Shown here: piece by piece, positions 1-11,075 of the stretch
Layout: each line of letters starts with the position of its first letter
How positions within the stretch are numbered: position 1 is the stretch's first letter
Source: Streptomyces nanshensis
GTDB taxonomy: Bacteria > Actinomycetota > Actinomycetes > Streptomycetales > Streptomycetaceae
Length of the DNA stretch: 45,221 nucleotides
Reading direction: 5' to 3'
Assembly (NCBI RefSeq): GCF_001751255.1
Contig: NZ_LJGW01000387.1
Coordinates: 18,248-63,468, forward strand
Translations under genes and position numbers: made by a program
Notes under the pieces: generated by a model
Told to the model about the DNA's origin: nothing
The model's database searches: none
The model's input: only the letters and a program-made list of their open reading frames with translations

Positions 1-1441
1 CCCCTGCGCCCGTTCCCGCGTCCGGTCCCGTCGGCTCGAAGTCCGCGCGCCAGTCCGGGCCCGTCGCGCCGCCGCCCGGGCAGAAGAAGAGCTGGGTGCC
101 GTCCGGCGAGGCGACCGCGGTGAGTTCGGCCTCGCCGGGGCCGCGCCTGCGGGGCAGCGGCGTCGCGAGTAGCGCCGCGGCCCGGCGCGCGGACTGCTCC
201 GGATCGCTGCTCTCGACCGCGAGGGCCACGACGTCGGCCGTGCCGGAGGCGCCGGACGCCGCACCCGACGACGAATCCGTACGGACCGGATCCTCCCCGT
301 CCCTGTCCCCGTTCTCGTCCCTGCCACCGTGCCCGTCCCCGCCGCCGTCCCGGTTGAGGACGACGTCGCTGCCGCCCTGCTGCCACAGGTCCACCGGCTT
401 GGAGCGGTGGCGCCCGGTGTGGACGAAGCCGAGCGCGGAGAGCGCGGACGTGACGCGGGGCGCGGACGTACCGTCCACGGCGAGTTCGACGAAGGCGTGG
501 CCGAACAGTTCGGGCGCGGGCGGCGGGACGGTGAGAGCGATCTGCGGACGTCGCCGCCCCGGCCCCTCCGTGAATTCGCCCTCCCCGACGGCCTCTTCGA
601 GCGCGACGAGCGAACGCATCGCGTCGACCGCCGCCGGTCCCGGGTCGGTCTGGCGGAAGACGTCGTTGAAGACCTCCAGCGACAGCGGGCCGTCGTACCC
701 CGCGGCGAGCACCTGCGCGAGGAACCCCGGCAGGTCGAACGCCCCCTGGCCGGGGAAGAGCCGGTGGTGCCGGCTCCACTGGAGGACGTCCATGTCGAGG
801 CGCGGCGCGTCGGCGAGTTGGAGGAAGAACAGCTTCGCGGCGTCGACGGTCTCCAGGCCCGCGGGGGCCGGATCGCGCGAGAGCACATGGAAGCTGTCCA
901 GGCACAAGCCGAGTGCGGGGTGGTCGGCCCGGCGGACGATCTGCCAGGAGTGCTCCCAGTCGCTGACGAACCGCCCCCAGGCGAGCGCCTCGTATGCAAC
1001 ACGCATACCGCGGGCCGCCGCCCTGTCGGCCAGAGCGCGGAGCTGCCGTGCCGCGAGGCCGTCGTCGTCGACGGCGTGCGGCGAGAGCGTGGAGCACACC
1101 AGCACCGTGCCGGCGCCCAGCCGCTCCATCAGGTCGAACTTCCGCTCCGCGCGCCGGAGGTTGGCGGTATGCAGCGTGTCCGGTACGGCCTCGAAGTCGC
1201 GGAAGGGCTGGTAGAGATCGACGGTCAGACCGAGGTCCGCACACAGCCCGCGGACGCTCTCGGGGGACATCGCCGAGACGACGAGGTCGTTCTCGAAGAT
1301 CTCGACTCCGTCGAAGCCCGCCGCGGCCGCCGCGCGCAGCTTGTCCTCCAGCAGCCCGGAGAGGCAGACGGTCGCCACGCCCCTGCGGGCGCGCGGACGC
1401 GGGGAGGGCGGAGAGGGCGGGGAGTGCTGCGGCTGGTTCAT
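1..1441 (-). CDS. Bifunctional sugar phosphate isomerase/epimerase-4-HPPD family protein (3-dehydroshikimate dehydratase-like), partial
   Basis: The reverse strand reads open from ATG at 1441 to the left edge (480 codons seen, C-terminus missing). The N-terminal part, about residues 20-290, is an AP-endonuclease-2-type TIM barrel. The motifs YEAL, CLDSFHV, FLQLAD and SLEVFND carry the E, D, Q and E expected to bind the catalytic metal. From about residue 315 a VOC/HPPD-like domain follows (HAFVELAV, LGFVHTGRH), interrupted by a Gly/Asp-rich linker. This two-domain arrangement is known from QuiC/AroZ-type 3-dehydroshikimate dehydratases, which make protocatechuate from 3-dehydroshikimate in quinate/shikimate catabolism. 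The divergent PcaR-like regulator fits that role. Substrate is inferred; a sugar isomerase role cannot be excluded. The family call is strong. Confidence 0.85.
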   Translation of the reverse strand, partial: MNQPQHSPPSPPSPRPRARRGVATVCLSGLLEDKLRAAAAAGFDGVEIFENDLVVSAMSPESVRGLCADLGLTVDLYQPFRDFEAVPDTLHTANLRRAERKFDLMERLGAGTVLVCSTLSPHAVDDDGLAARQLRALADRAAARGMRVAYEALAWGRFVSDWEHSWQIVRRADHPALGLCLDSFHVLSRDPAPAGLETVDAAKLFFLQLADAPRLDMDVLQWSRHHRLFPGQGAFDLPGFLAQVLAAGYDGPLSLEVFNDVFRQTDPGPAAVDAMRSLVALEEAVGEGEFTEGPGRRRPQIALTVPPPAPELFGHAFVELAVDGTSAPRVTSALSALGFVHTGRHRSKPVDLWQQGGSDVVLNRDGGGDGHGGRDENGDRDGEDPVRTDSSSGAASGASGTADVVALAVESSDPEQSARRAAALLATPLPRRRGPGEAELTAVASPDGTQLFFCPGGGATGPDWRADFEPTGPDAGTGAG

Positions 1442-1979
1442 GTGTGCTGCTCCTTCGACCCGTCGATGTCTTCCTCGCCGGCAGTCGTTCCGTGCCTCGT
1501 ATGCGTCTCGTACTCCCGCCGTACGCACCTCGTACGCGTCCCGTACGCGCCTCGTATACAGCTCGTACGCGCCCTGCACGCCAGCCCGTTGGGCCGGCTC
1601 ATCCGTACCGCCCGTCCATACGGCCTGCCCGTACGCAGTGCGCGCGATGTTCGTATGGCGCACAGCAATGCACAGAGCGCACGGTACGAGCAGCCGCCCG
1701 CGACCGTCAATCGCCGTGCGGGCGGCAGCGGTTCGACCCGCATCGCCCCACCCATCGGACGCCTCCGCGCCCGGAGGTACGGTGTGCGACATGCGCACAG
1801 CGGGGCCGGCGGCACCGGCCCCGTACGGACGCGAGGACGTACGGCGGCGTACAGAGACGTACGGCGAGCACGGACAGACGGAGACGCACGGAAAGCGACG
1901 CACGGAAAGCGACGCACGGGAAGCGACGCACGGAAGCAGAGACGTACGCGGCGGAGACGTACGGAGAGGCAGGGCATCT
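1442..1979. other. Divergent intergenic region rich in GTACG motifs
   Basis: This 538-bp gap separates the divergent dehydratase-like and IclR genes. No convincing gene is seen on either strand; the open frames crossing it have no family resemblance and are arginine-rich. It should hold both promoters and the IclR operator, but I could not pick one site with confidence. The pentamer GTACG/CGTAC recurs at short spacing (for example 1510-1580 and 1820-1975), and a 14-bp tandem repeat sits at 1887-1928. Confidence 0.6.
1887..1928. repeat. 14-bp tandem repeat, three full copies
   Basis: Three head-to-tail copies of CACGGAAAGCGACG (third copy CACGGGAAGCGACG) lie at 1887-1900, 1901-1914 and 1915-1928, followed by a partial fourth. 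The array ends about 50 bp before the IclR start codon, so copy number could affect the leader or promoter of that gene. Confidence 0.85.
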
Positions 1980-2783
1980 GTGCCGGAAGCGGCGGCGGCC
2001 GGAGGGCGCGAAGAATACGGTCCGCACTTCGTGCAGTCCGTCGCGCGGGCCCTGTCGGTGATGCGCTCCTTCACCGCGGACCGCAGATCGCAGACGCTCA
2101 CCGAGGTCGCCCGCGCGACCGGGCTCGACCGGGCGACGGCGCGCCGGCTGCTGCTCACCCTCGCCGACCTCGGCTATGTCGCCCACGACGGACGCGTCTT
2201 CGAACTCACGCCACGCACCCTGGAGTTGGGGTACGCGTACCTCTCCAGCATGTCGCTGCCCGAACTCGCGCAGCCGCATCTGGAGACTCTCGCCCGCGAG
2301 CTGAACGAGACGGCCGCGCTCGCCGTGCTGGACGGGGAGGAGATCGTCTACGTCGCCCTGGTGCAGAGCGCCCGGCTGATGGCCGTCAAGATCGGCATCG
2401 GCACCCGCTTCGACGCGTACACGACGTCGATGGGCCGCGTCCTGCTGGCCGGGCTGTCCGACGAGGCGCTGGACGAGCGCTTCGCGCGGCTGCGGCTCAA
2501 GCGCAGGACGGACCGCACCGTGGGCAGCCCGCGTGCCCTGCGTCAGGAGATCGACAAGGTACGCGAGCAGGGCTGGTCGCTGGTCGACTCCGAGCTGGAG
2601 GAGGGGCTGCGCGGCGCCGCGGCACCCGTGCGCGACCGCTCCGGCAGGGTGGTGGCGGCCGCCAACGTCTCGGTCCACACGGGGCGTACGACACCCGAAC
2701 TCGTCGAGCGCGACTACGTCCCGATGATCCTGCGCACCGTACGGCTCATCGAGGCGGACCTGGTGGGCTCCGTCGCCCGCTGA
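1980..2783 (+). CDS. IclR family transcriptional regulator (PcaR/PcaU-like)
   Basis: A 267-residue regulator from GTG 1980, chosen because GGAGAGG lies about ten bases upstream and the length then fits the family (about 260); the frame is open further upstream but only through low-complexity sequence. A winged-helix domain covers about residues 20-80 (SVARALSVMRSF, LTEVARATGL, RATARRLL) and the IclR effector domain the rest (ETAALAVLDGEEIVY, KIGIGTRFDAY, TSMGRVLLAG). These are closest to the PcaR/PcaU/PobR subgroup controlling protocatechuate and 4-hydroxybenzoate degradation. It is divergent from the dehydratase-like gene, its likely target, and about 50 bp upstream of the oxidoreductase gene, probably as one transcript. 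The effector is unknown. Confidence 0.9.
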   Translation: MPEAAAAGGREEYGPHFVQSVARALSVMRSFTADRRSQTLTEVARATGLDRATARRLLLTLADLGYVAHDGRVFELTPRTLELGYAYLSSMSLPELAQPHLETLARELNETAALAVLDGEEIVYVALVQSARLMAVKIGIGTRFDAYTTSMGRVLLAGLSDEALDERFARLRLKRRTDRTVGSPRALRQEIDKVREQGWSLVDSELEEGLRGAAAPVRDRSGRVVAAANVSVHTGRTTPELVERDYVPMILRTVRLIEADLVGSVAR

Positions 2784-2787
2784 CCGC

Positions 2788-2823
2788 CGCACGCGACCAC
2801 GAAAGCGCACGCGACCACGGAAG
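2788..2823. repeat. 18-bp direct repeat before the oxidoreductase gene
   Basis: Two adjacent 18-bp units, 2788-2805 and 2806-2823, differ at one base (CGCACGCGACCACGAAAG and CGCACGCGACCACGGAAG). They fill the gap between the IclR stop and the next start, and the second copy contributes to the GGAAGGA ribosome binding site. Confidence 0.8.
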
Positions 2824-2832
2824 GACCGACGC

Positions 2833-4155
2833 ATGACGGACACCGGAACCGGCCCCGGCACCACGCCCGGCCCGGCCCCCGACGCCGACGCCGACGCCGA
2901 CGCGGGCGCGGGCGCGGGCGCACGCCGGAGCGACATCGCCGTCTACGGCGCCACCGGCTTCGTCGGCGGCCTCGTCGCCCGCCGTCTCGCCCGTTCCGCA
3001 CCCGAGGGCACCCGGGTCGCCCTCGCCGGACGGAGCCGGACGAAGCTCGAAGCCGTACGGGAGAGCCTGGGCGAACGCGCCCGCGACTGGCCCCTGTTCA
3101 CCGCCGACGCCGCCGACCGCTCCGCGCTGCGGGAGCTGGCCGAGTCGGCCCGGGTGGTGGTCACCACGGTCGGCCCCTACGCGGAGTACGGGCGCACGCT
3201 CGTCGAGGTCTGCGCGCAGGCCGGCACCGACTACGTCGATCTGTGCGGCGAGGCGCTGTTCGTACGCGAGAGCATCGACGCGCACCACGCCACCGCCGCC
3301 GCGACGGGCGCCCGCATCGTGCACGCCTGCGGCTTCGACTCGATCCCCTCCGACCTCAACGTCCATCTGCTCCATGAGCGCGTACGGGCCGACGGCAGCG
3401 GCGAGTTGACCGACACCACCTCGGTCCTCACCGCCGTGCGCGGCGGCGTCAGCGGCGGCACGGTCGACTCGCTGCGCCGTCAGATCGACCATATGAAGCG
3501 CGACCGGGAGGCCCGCCGGCTCGTCGCGGATCCGTACTCGCTCAGCCCCGACCGTGCCGCCGAGCCCGAACTCGGCCGCCAGAGCGACCTGTTGCTCACG
3601 CGCGCCGCCACGGCGGACCTTCCGCTGCGCGGAGTCCTCGCGCCGTTCGCCATGGCACCGTTCAACACCCGTGTGGTGCGCCGCAGTTCGGCGCTGCGCG
3701 GGCACGCGTACGGGGCACGCTTCCGCTACCGCGAGGCCATGCGCGTCGGACCGCCGTCGCTCTCGCCGCTGGTCGCGGTCGGTACGGCCGGGGTGCTGGG
3801 CGCCCTGGTGACGGGGCTGGCGCTGCGTCCCGTCCGTCCGCTGCTGAACCGCGTACTGCCCGACCCGGGCGACGGACCGGACGAACGGACCCGCGAGAAG
3901 GGCCACTTCACCTTCGACACCTTCGCGGTGACCACCGACGGCACCCGCTACACCGCCCGCTTCCGCGCACAGGGCGACCCGGGTTACGCCGCGACCGCCG
4001 TGATGCTCGGCGAGTCCGCCCTCGCGCTCGTACGGGACCGGTACGCGCTGCCGGAGTACGGCGGCGGCGTCCTCACCCCGGCCACCGGGCTCGGTGACGC
4101 GCTGGTCAGGCGGCTGCGCGCGGCGGGCATGACGCTGGCCGTGCGCGCCTACTGA
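2833..4155 (+). CDS. Saccharopine dehydrogenase-fold oxidoreductase (trans-acting enoyl reductase-like)
   Basis: A 440-residue protein from ATG 2833, with GGAAGGA ten bases upstream. After an unstructured Asp-Ala/Gly-Ala-rich start (residues 17-32), the Rossmann motif YGATGFVGG lies near residue 37. Then come AGRSRTKLE, the VVTTVGPY strand, the YVDLCGE motif and HACGFDSIPSDL, all typical of the saccharopine dehydrogenase NADP-binding family that includes mycobacterial trans-acting enoyl reductases. A hydrophobic stretch near residues 310-335 may touch membrane. In this group the substrate is usually unknown; lipid or polyketide double-bond reduction is one possibility. It follows the IclR gene by 49 bp. 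It is not true lysine-pathway saccharopine dehydrogenase, judging by length and motifs. Confidence 0.85.
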   Translation: MTDTGTGPGTTPGPAPDADADADAGAGAGARRSDIAVYGATGFVGGLVARRLARSAPEGTRVALAGRSRTKLEAVRESLGERARDWPLFTADAADRSALRELAESARVVVTTVGPYAEYGRTLVEVCAQAGTDYVDLCGEALFVRESIDAHHATAAATGARIVHACGFDSIPSDLNVHLLHERVRADGSGELTDTTSVLTAVRGGVSGGTVDSLRRQIDHMKRDREARRLVADPYSLSPDRAAEPELGRQSDLLLTRAATADLPLRGVLAPFAMAPFNTRVVRRSSALRGHAYGARFRYREAMRVGPPSLSPLVAVGTAGVLGALVTGLALRPVRPLLNRVLPDPGDGPDERTREKGHFTFDTFAVTTDGTRYTARFRAQGDPGYAATAVMLGESALALVRDRYALPEYGGGVLTPATGLGDALVRRLRAAGMTLAVRAY

Positions 4156-4224
4156 GGCGCGTACGCCGGGAGCCGGCGCAACGCGCACGGCAGGATCGGC
4201 CGGCGGAGTAGGTGTGCGCGGGCC

Positions 4225-4773
4225 TCAGGCGACGACGGTGCTGCGCCGCTCCAGCAACCGCACGTCGCGCCAGACCCCGTGGTGGCGACCCAGCCGTTCG
4301 CTCGTGCCCACGATGCGGAATCCGGCGCGGAGATGGAGCGCGATGCTGGCCTCGTTCTCGGGGAAGATCCCGGCCCGGAGCGTCCAGATCCCGGCGGCCT
4401 CGGTGGAGGCGATCAGCGCGTCCAGCAGGGCGCGGGCCACTCCGCGTCCGCGTGCGTCGGGCCGTACGAACACCGACAGTTCGACCACGCCCGCGTAGAC
4501 GGGACGGGGCGAGACCCGGGCCGCGGTGATCCACCCGAGCACGCGCGGACGCCCGCCGGCACCGGCCCGCCCGTCGTCCGTCCCCAGGGCGACGAACCGG
4601 TGGTCCGGCAGCTTCGCCGCGTCGAACTGCTCCCATGCGGGCGCCGCCGTCTCGAAGGTGGCGTTCCCCTCGTCGATCCCGGCCTGGTAGATCTCCAGCA
4701 CCTCGCCGGCGTGCTCGGCCGTCAGGGCCGCTATGACACCGGGCGTGCCCGCCGCCCGCCGCGTACCGCTCAT
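4225..4773 (-). CDS. GNAT N-acetyltransferase, phosphinothricin acetyltransferase-like
   Basis: A 182-residue GCN5-related acetyltransferase starting at ATG 4773. The acetyl-CoA loop RGRGVARALL follows the central strand VELSVFV, and ENEASIALHLRAGF matches the PAT/methionine-sulfoximine acetyltransferase signature. The C-terminus HGVWRDVRLLERRS resembles the WRDVxLLERRS ending of PAT enzymes. Such proteins acetylate amino groups of small amino-acid analogues (phosphinothricin, methionine sulfoximine, methionine sulfone). It is divergent from the AraC-type gene with 61 bp between the start codons, so the two probably share a control region. Natural substrate is inferred only from family. Confidence 0.85.
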   Translation of the reverse strand: MSGTRRAAGTPGVIAALTAEHAGEVLEIYQAGIDEGNATFETAAPAWEQFDAAKLPDHRFVALGTDDGRAGAGGRPRVLGWITAARVSPRPVYAGVVELSVFVRPDARGRGVARALLDALIASTEAAGIWTLRAGIFPENEASIALHLRAGFRIVGTSERLGRHHGVWRDVRLLERRSTVVA

Positions 4774-4834
4774 GCCTCTATCGAACCAGGCCGCACGGGG
4801 TCGCCCGTACCCGCCGCCGTGCGATGGTGGACAC

Positions 4835-5260
4835 GTGACGCTGGAGGACCTCGTCCGGCTGCGCCGGGCCCGCGACCTGATGGACCGCGACTACGCGGAG
4901 CCACTGGACGTCCCGGCGCTCGCGCGCTTCGCGCTGATGTCGCCGGGCCACTTCTCGCGCAGCTTCCGCGCCGCGTACGGGGAGACGCCGTACAGCTACC
5001 TGATGACGCGCCGCATCGAGCGTGCCAAGGCCCTGCTGCGGCGCGGCGATCTGAGCGTGACGGAGGTCTGCTTCGCGGTGGGCTGCACCTCGCTGGGATC
5101 GTTCAGTTCGCGGTTCACCGAGTTGGTCGGCGAGAACCCGAGCGCCTACCGGGCCCGCCGGCACGACGAGGGCGCCGCGATCCCGGCCTGTGTCGCCAAG
5201 CTGCGCACCCGACCGGTCAGGAACGGAGAAGCCGGACGGGGCGGTGCGCCCGTAGCGTGA
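4835..5260 (+). CDS. AraC family transcriptional regulator (DNA-binding domain only)
   Basis: A 141-residue protein from GTG 4835, consisting almost entirely of the two AraC helix-turn-helix motifs: LDVPALARFALMSPGHFSRSF, then LSVTEVCFAVG and LGSFSSRF, followed by the family signature NPSAYRARR. No effector domain is present, so activity may depend on its level. An in-frame extension upstream overlaps the divergent GNAT promoter and is not family-like, hence this start. It ends five bases before the VOC gene and almost certainly forms an operon with it; short AraC regulators paired with a glyoxalase-fold protein recur in actinomycetes. Confidence 0.88.
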   Translation: MTLEDLVRLRRARDLMDRDYAEPLDVPALARFALMSPGHFSRSFRAAYGETPYSYLMTRRIERAKALLRRGDLSVTEVCFAVGCTSLGSFSSRFTELVGENPSAYRARRHDEGAAIPACVAKLRTRPVRNGEAGRGGAPVA

Positions 5261-5265
5261 GGCGC

Positions 5266-5682
5266 ATGGACATCAGACTCTCTTCCTGCTTCATCGCCGT
5301 CGACGACCACGACAAGGCGCTCGCCTTCTACCGGGACGTACTCGGGCTGGAGGTGCGCAACGACGTCGGCTTCGAGGGGATGCGCTGGGTGACCCTCGGC
5401 GCCCCGTCCCAGCCCGACGTGGAGATCGTCCTCGAACCGCCGCTCGCGGATCCGAACGCCTCGCCCGCCGACCGGCAGGCCATGGCGGAGCTGCTGGCCA
5501 AGGGCATGCTGCGCGGCGTCATCTTCCGTACGGACGACTGCGACGCGACCTTCGAGCGCATCAGCGCGGCCGGCGGCGAGGTCGTGCAGGAGCCGGTCGA
5601 CCAGCCCTACGGCGTCCGCGACTGCGCTTTCCGCGACCCCGCCGGGAACATGCTGCGCTTCAACCAGCCGCGGGGAACGTGA
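5266..5682 (+). CDS. VOC (glyoxalase/bleomycin-resistance fold) family protein
   Basis: A 138-residue protein from ATG 5266, five bases after the AraC stop. It shows the paired beta-alpha-beta-beta-beta modules of the vicinal oxygen chelate fold: SSCFIAVDDHDKALAFYRDVLGL at the start and VQEPVDQPYGVRDCAFRDPAGN at the end. The terminal FRDPAGNMLRFNQ matches metal-binding VOC members of the glyoxalase/fosfomycin/bleomycin-resistance group. Substrate is unknown. Co-transcription with the AraC regulator suggests inducible detoxification or binding of a small electrophile or antibiotic, but that is inference. Confidence 0.88.
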   Translation: MDIRLSSCFIAVDDHDKALAFYRDVLGLEVRNDVGFEGMRWVTLGAPSQPDVEIVLEPPLADPNASPADRQAMAELLAKGMLRGVIFRTDDCDATFERISAAGGEVVQEPVDQPYGVRDCAFRDPAGNMLRFNQPRGT

Positions 5683-5884
5683 GATCTGCGCGGGCCTGTG
5701 GTCCGGCGGACGCCGACGTTACGCTTCACTCGAACTGAGATTCCCGGACGAAGCGCCCAATGCGTCCGAAGGCCCCCAGGGCACGCGACGTTCCCTCCGC
5801 AGACATCCCGGCAGTCCGGCAGCCCGGCACCGGCCCGCCCGAGACCCCGCCGCCCAAAACCCCGCCGCCCGAAACAGAGACCCG

Positions 5885-8455
<2,571 letters not shown>

Positions 8456-8518
8456 CCCCGGCGGCGCCGCCCGGCGTGCGGGGGCGGTGGACGGTACGGA
8501 GCGACGGCGCCCCGCCGC

Positions 8519-9526
8519 TCAGAGCGGGGTCGCGGCGTGCAGGATCGTCAGCAGCGCGACGGCCGCGTTGGCCGAGGACAGCGCGGAGGCGGCGGTCCCG
8601 GCGGCGGCGATCCACAGGGCCAGGCCCACCGCGGTGTACGCGGGCGGCCAGATGCGTACCTCCGGCGGAGGCTCCAGCAGCGCCTTGACCCGGCGCGGTA
8701 CGGGACCGGGCGCGGCCAGGCCCGCGAAGGTCGGGGCGGGCGTGCGGTGCGAGACGAGCGCCGCCTTTCCGACCGTCCGCGCGACCAGGCGGCGGTCGCC
8801 GACGGCCTGTGCCGCCTCCTCGTCCGCCCACCGTTCGGTGCCGAAGACGATGGCCGTCCGCAGCGGCCGCAGAAAGGGGTTGGCCTGGGCGGCCAGCCGC
8901 GCGGCGAGCAGAAAGCGGTGGTGGCGGGCGGCGAGATGGCTGCGCTCGTGGGCCAACAGGGCTTCGCGCTCACGGGAGTCGAGACACTCCAGCAGCGCGG
9001 TGGAGACGACGACGCGGCCACGGCCGTCCCCCTTGGCCCCGCCCTTTCCGCTGCCCCTGCCCCTACCGTTGCCGCTGCCGTTGCCGCTGCCTCGTCCGCT
9101 TCCGCCGGGCAGCGCGTACGCGTACGACTCCTCGTCGGGCAGCACCGCGACCGGTGAGGGCGGCAGCCCCGCCAGCGCCTGCTGGATACGGAGCCGGATA
9201 CGGCGGTGTCGCCAGACGGTACGGGCGCACAACAGCCCGACGCTCATCAGGGCGGGGATCGCCGCCTTGCCCGCCACCTCGTCGTACGGAACGGCATCGC
9301 GCACCTCCGGGTCCGACCAGCCGTCGGGGAGGGGGTTGCCGGGAAGCTGCGCCGTACCGACGACCATGATCAGCGCCAGGCACAGGGTGCTGCACACGGC
9401 GAAGATGGCGCCCACCGCGGTCAGCAGCAGGGTCGCGGTGCGCGGGTGGAGACGGTGCTCGGCGAGCCGGGCGATGGGCCACGCCGATAACGGCAGCACC
9501 AGCGGCAGGAAGACGAAGACGCCCAT
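8519..9526 (-). CDS. M56 family metallopeptidase (BlaR1-like membrane protease)
   Basis: A 335-residue membrane protein from ATG 9526. Hydrophobic segments occur at about residues 3-18, 32-57, 87-100 and near the C-terminus. The zinc motif HERSH (H193, E194, H197) follows the strand VVVSTALLECLD, and WADEEA downstream may supply the third ligand, as in M56 peptidases. A Gly/Ser/Lys-rich insert (about 141-170) precedes the protease core. No penicillin-binding sensor domain follows, so it is a shorter cousin of BlaR1/MecR1. It is translated six bases after the BlaI-type gene, the usual repressor-protease pair; cleavage of that repressor is inferred. Confidence 0.9.
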   Translation of the reverse strand: MGVFVFLPLVLPLSAWPIARLAEHRLHPRTATLLLTAVGAIFAVCSTLCLALIMVVGTAQLPGNPLPDGWSDPEVRDAVPYDEVAGKAAIPALMSVGLLCARTVWRHRRIRLRIQQALAGLPPSPVAVLPDEESYAYALPGGSGRGSGNGSGNGRGRGSGKGGAKGDGRGRVVVSTALLECLDSREREALLAHERSHLAARHHRFLLAARLAAQANPFLRPLRTAIVFGTERWADEEAAQAVGDRRLVARTVGKAALVSHRTPAPTFAGLAAPGPVPRRVKALLEPPPEVRIWPPAYTAVGLALWIAAAGTAASALSSANAAVALLTILHAATPL

Positions 9527-9532
9527 CGCGCT

Positions 9533-9937
9533 CTAGCCCTCCGGCTCCTCTTCGGCCTGGGTCAGCAGATCCCGCAGCAGCCGCTCGTCGTCGGCGGAGA
9601 GGGCCGTGACGAAGCTGGCCAGCACGGCTTCACGGTCGGCCTCGCCGTCCAGTACCCGCTGCATGCGCAGGGCCGCGAGCCCCGCCGCGTCGCAGGCCGG
9701 CTGCCACTCGAAGGAGCGTCCCGCGCGCTCCCGCGTGACCGCCCCCTTGGCGAGCAGCCGGGAGAGGATCGTGACGACCGTGGTGTAGGCGAGCGTCCCG
9801 TCGAGCCGCTCCTGCACCCACGCGGCGCTCACCGGGCCCGGGGCGGAATGCAGCACGGTGAGGACCTGTGCCTCCAGTACGCCCTGGCCTCGGCGCTGCC
9901 GCCGGGAACCGGAGGACGCCCGTCGTTGCTGGCCCAC
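9533..9937 (-). CDS. BlaI/MecI/CopY family transcriptional repressor
   Basis: A 134-residue winged-helix repressor from GTG 9937, chosen because GAGGAGG lies just upstream at good spacing. The HTH shows QGVLEAQVLTVLHSAPGPVS, TLAYTTVVTILSRLLAKGAV and ERAGRSFEWQPA, diagnostic of the Penicillinase_R family; the C-terminal helices mediate dimerisation. It heads an operon with the M56 peptidase and probably controls its own transcription. Members bind TACA-TGTA-type dyads. Three CTACA-N4-TGTAG palindromes lie 1.0-2.6 kb away, though none stands clearly in this gene's own upstream region. Confidence 0.9.
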   Translation of the reverse strand: MGQQRRASSGSRRQRRGQGVLEAQVLTVLHSAPGPVSAAWVQERLDGTLAYTTVVTILSRLLAKGAVTRERAGRSFEWQPACDAAGLAALRMQRVLDGEADREAVLASFVTALSADDERLLRDLLTQAEEEPEG

Positions 9938-10064
9938 CTGACACCTCCTCGGCCGTACCGGCGGATCCGCGAAGCCGCCATGGTAGCGACCGCGCCGGGG
10001 GCCGCAGCCCGCGAACGTCATGCGGCACGGCCCCGTCCCCGTACGGGATCGTCCTCGTACGGGA

Positions 10065-10325
10065 TCAGGAGCCGCGCGGCGCGCCGCCCGGGTCCTCCTC
10101 GCCCGCCGCTGCCGGCCGCTCCCCCGGCGCGGGCCGTACGGAATACCGCGCGGCGGACGGCGAATCCGCCCCCTCCGCCCGGCCCTCGGACTTCAGGGCC
10201 TTCGCCTCGCTCTTGAGGATCCGCAGTGACTTGCCTGCGGAACGGGCCAGTTCGGGCAGCTTCTTCGCTCCGAAGACGAGGACGGCCACGATGATGAGGA
10301 CGGCGGCTTCACTGATACCGAACAC
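10065..10325 (-). CDS. Twin-arginine translocase TatA/TatE family subunit
   Basis: An 86-residue protein from GTG 10325, with GGGGAGA upstream. It has the N-terminal membrane helix (ISEAAVLIIVAVLVF), the FG hinge and the amphipathic helix AKKLPELARSAGKSLRI that define TatA/E/B-type subunits, then a charged, disordered tail. TatA oligomers form the pore that exports folded proteins carrying RR signal peptides. No tatB or tatC lies nearby; actinomycetes usually have another tatA near tatC, so this may be a second paralogue. The short Pro/Ala/Glu-rich tail is more like TatA than TatB. Confidence 0.9.
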   Translation of the reverse strand: MFGISEAAVLIIVAVLVFGAKKLPELARSAGKSLRILKSEAKALKSEGRAEGADSPSAARYSVRPAPGERPAAAGEEDPGGAPRGS

Positions 10326-10413
10326 GGCGTACGGTCTCCCCTTCTCTCCGTCCCGGACGGGTCGTTCGCCCGTACGGGACGCTGCCGGACGGGACGCTCT
10401 CGGACGGGACTGC

Positions 10414-10869
10414 TCAGAGGTCGAACTCCGACGGGGCCAGCCCCAGCGAGTGGCAGGCCTCGCGGACCACGCCGCGCTCGTCGGCGTCGAACTGCCCGTC
10501 GGCGCCGCCGATGACGATGCCGATCCGTACGACGGCCCTGGCCTCCTCGGGCTTCTTCTGCACCTTCGCGATCTCCTGGAGTACGGAGACCTTCCCGAAG
10601 TCGAAGTCCGCGACGAGCTTGTCGAGGTACTGGTCGAAGCGCTGGCGGAGGTCGTCCGCGGGGAAGTTGGCGAGGACGTCGTTGGTGGTGATGAGCTGGG
10701 CGACGCGCTGGCGCTCCGACGGGTCGACCGTTCCGTCGGCCGCCGCCACCAGGGCGCACATCGCCATGCTCGCGTCGCGGAAGGCGCCGCTCTTCAAGTC
10801 GTTCTTCTTCGCCTCCAGTTGAGTCTGCATCGTCTGGGCGGATTCCTTGATGCGGTCCCACAGGGCCAT
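10414..10869 (-). CDS. TerB family tellurite resistance-like protein
   Basis: A 151-residue protein from ATG 10869, with GGAGA upstream. It is an all-helical TerB domain: MALWDRIKESAQ, AMCALVAAADGTVDPSER, then a second acidic loop GGADGQFDADER. These two Asp-rich EF-like loops are typical of TerB and bind metal in the Klebsiella homologue. Stand-alone TerB proteins are common in Streptomyces and their role is unclear; stress response is the usual inference. No TerC or TerD gene is adjacent. A perfect inverted repeat (10941-10960) lies 72 bp upstream of the start, so the gene is likely controlled by a dyad-binding regulator. Confidence 0.9.
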   Translation of the reverse strand: MALWDRIKESAQTMQTQLEAKKNDLKSGAFRDASMAMCALVAAADGTVDPSERQRVAQLITTNDVLANFPADDLRQRFDQYLDKLVADFDFGKVSVLQEIAKVQKKPEEARAVVRIGIVIGGADGQFDADERGVVREACHSLGLAPSEFDL

Positions 10870-10940
10870 GGCGTCTCCAGATGAGGTGAGGTGCGGCGGG
10901 AGCCCGGGGCGCTGGGCGCGGCCCCGGGCGGTACGGGTTG

Positions 10941-10960
10941 CTTCTACAACTCTGTAGAAG
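10941..10960. promoter_or_regulatory. Operator-like palindrome CTTCTACA-N4-TGTAGAAG upstream of terB-like gene
   Basis: Perfect 8-bp arms around a 4-bp spacer. The core CTACA-N4-TGTAG recurs at 12289-12302 and 12498-12511. It lies 72 bp upstream of the TerB-like start codon. The symmetry fits a dimeric repressor; a BlaI-type regulator is one candidate because that family uses TACA/TGTA half-sites. Confidence 0.7.
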
Positions 10961-11075
10961 CTACCAGGTGACGTCCGTCCGCCGACGGGGATCACCGGCG
11001 GGACCGCATCGGATCCCGGCCAGAGTCCCGGCCGAACCCCGGCCGTATCCCGGCCGAATTCCGGCCGGGTTCCCG

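Noticed and set aside
329..2836. An 835-residue plus-strand frame over the dehydratase-like and IclR genes
   Set aside because: Arg/Gly/Ala-rich, no domains, and it overlaps two recognisable genes in other frames.
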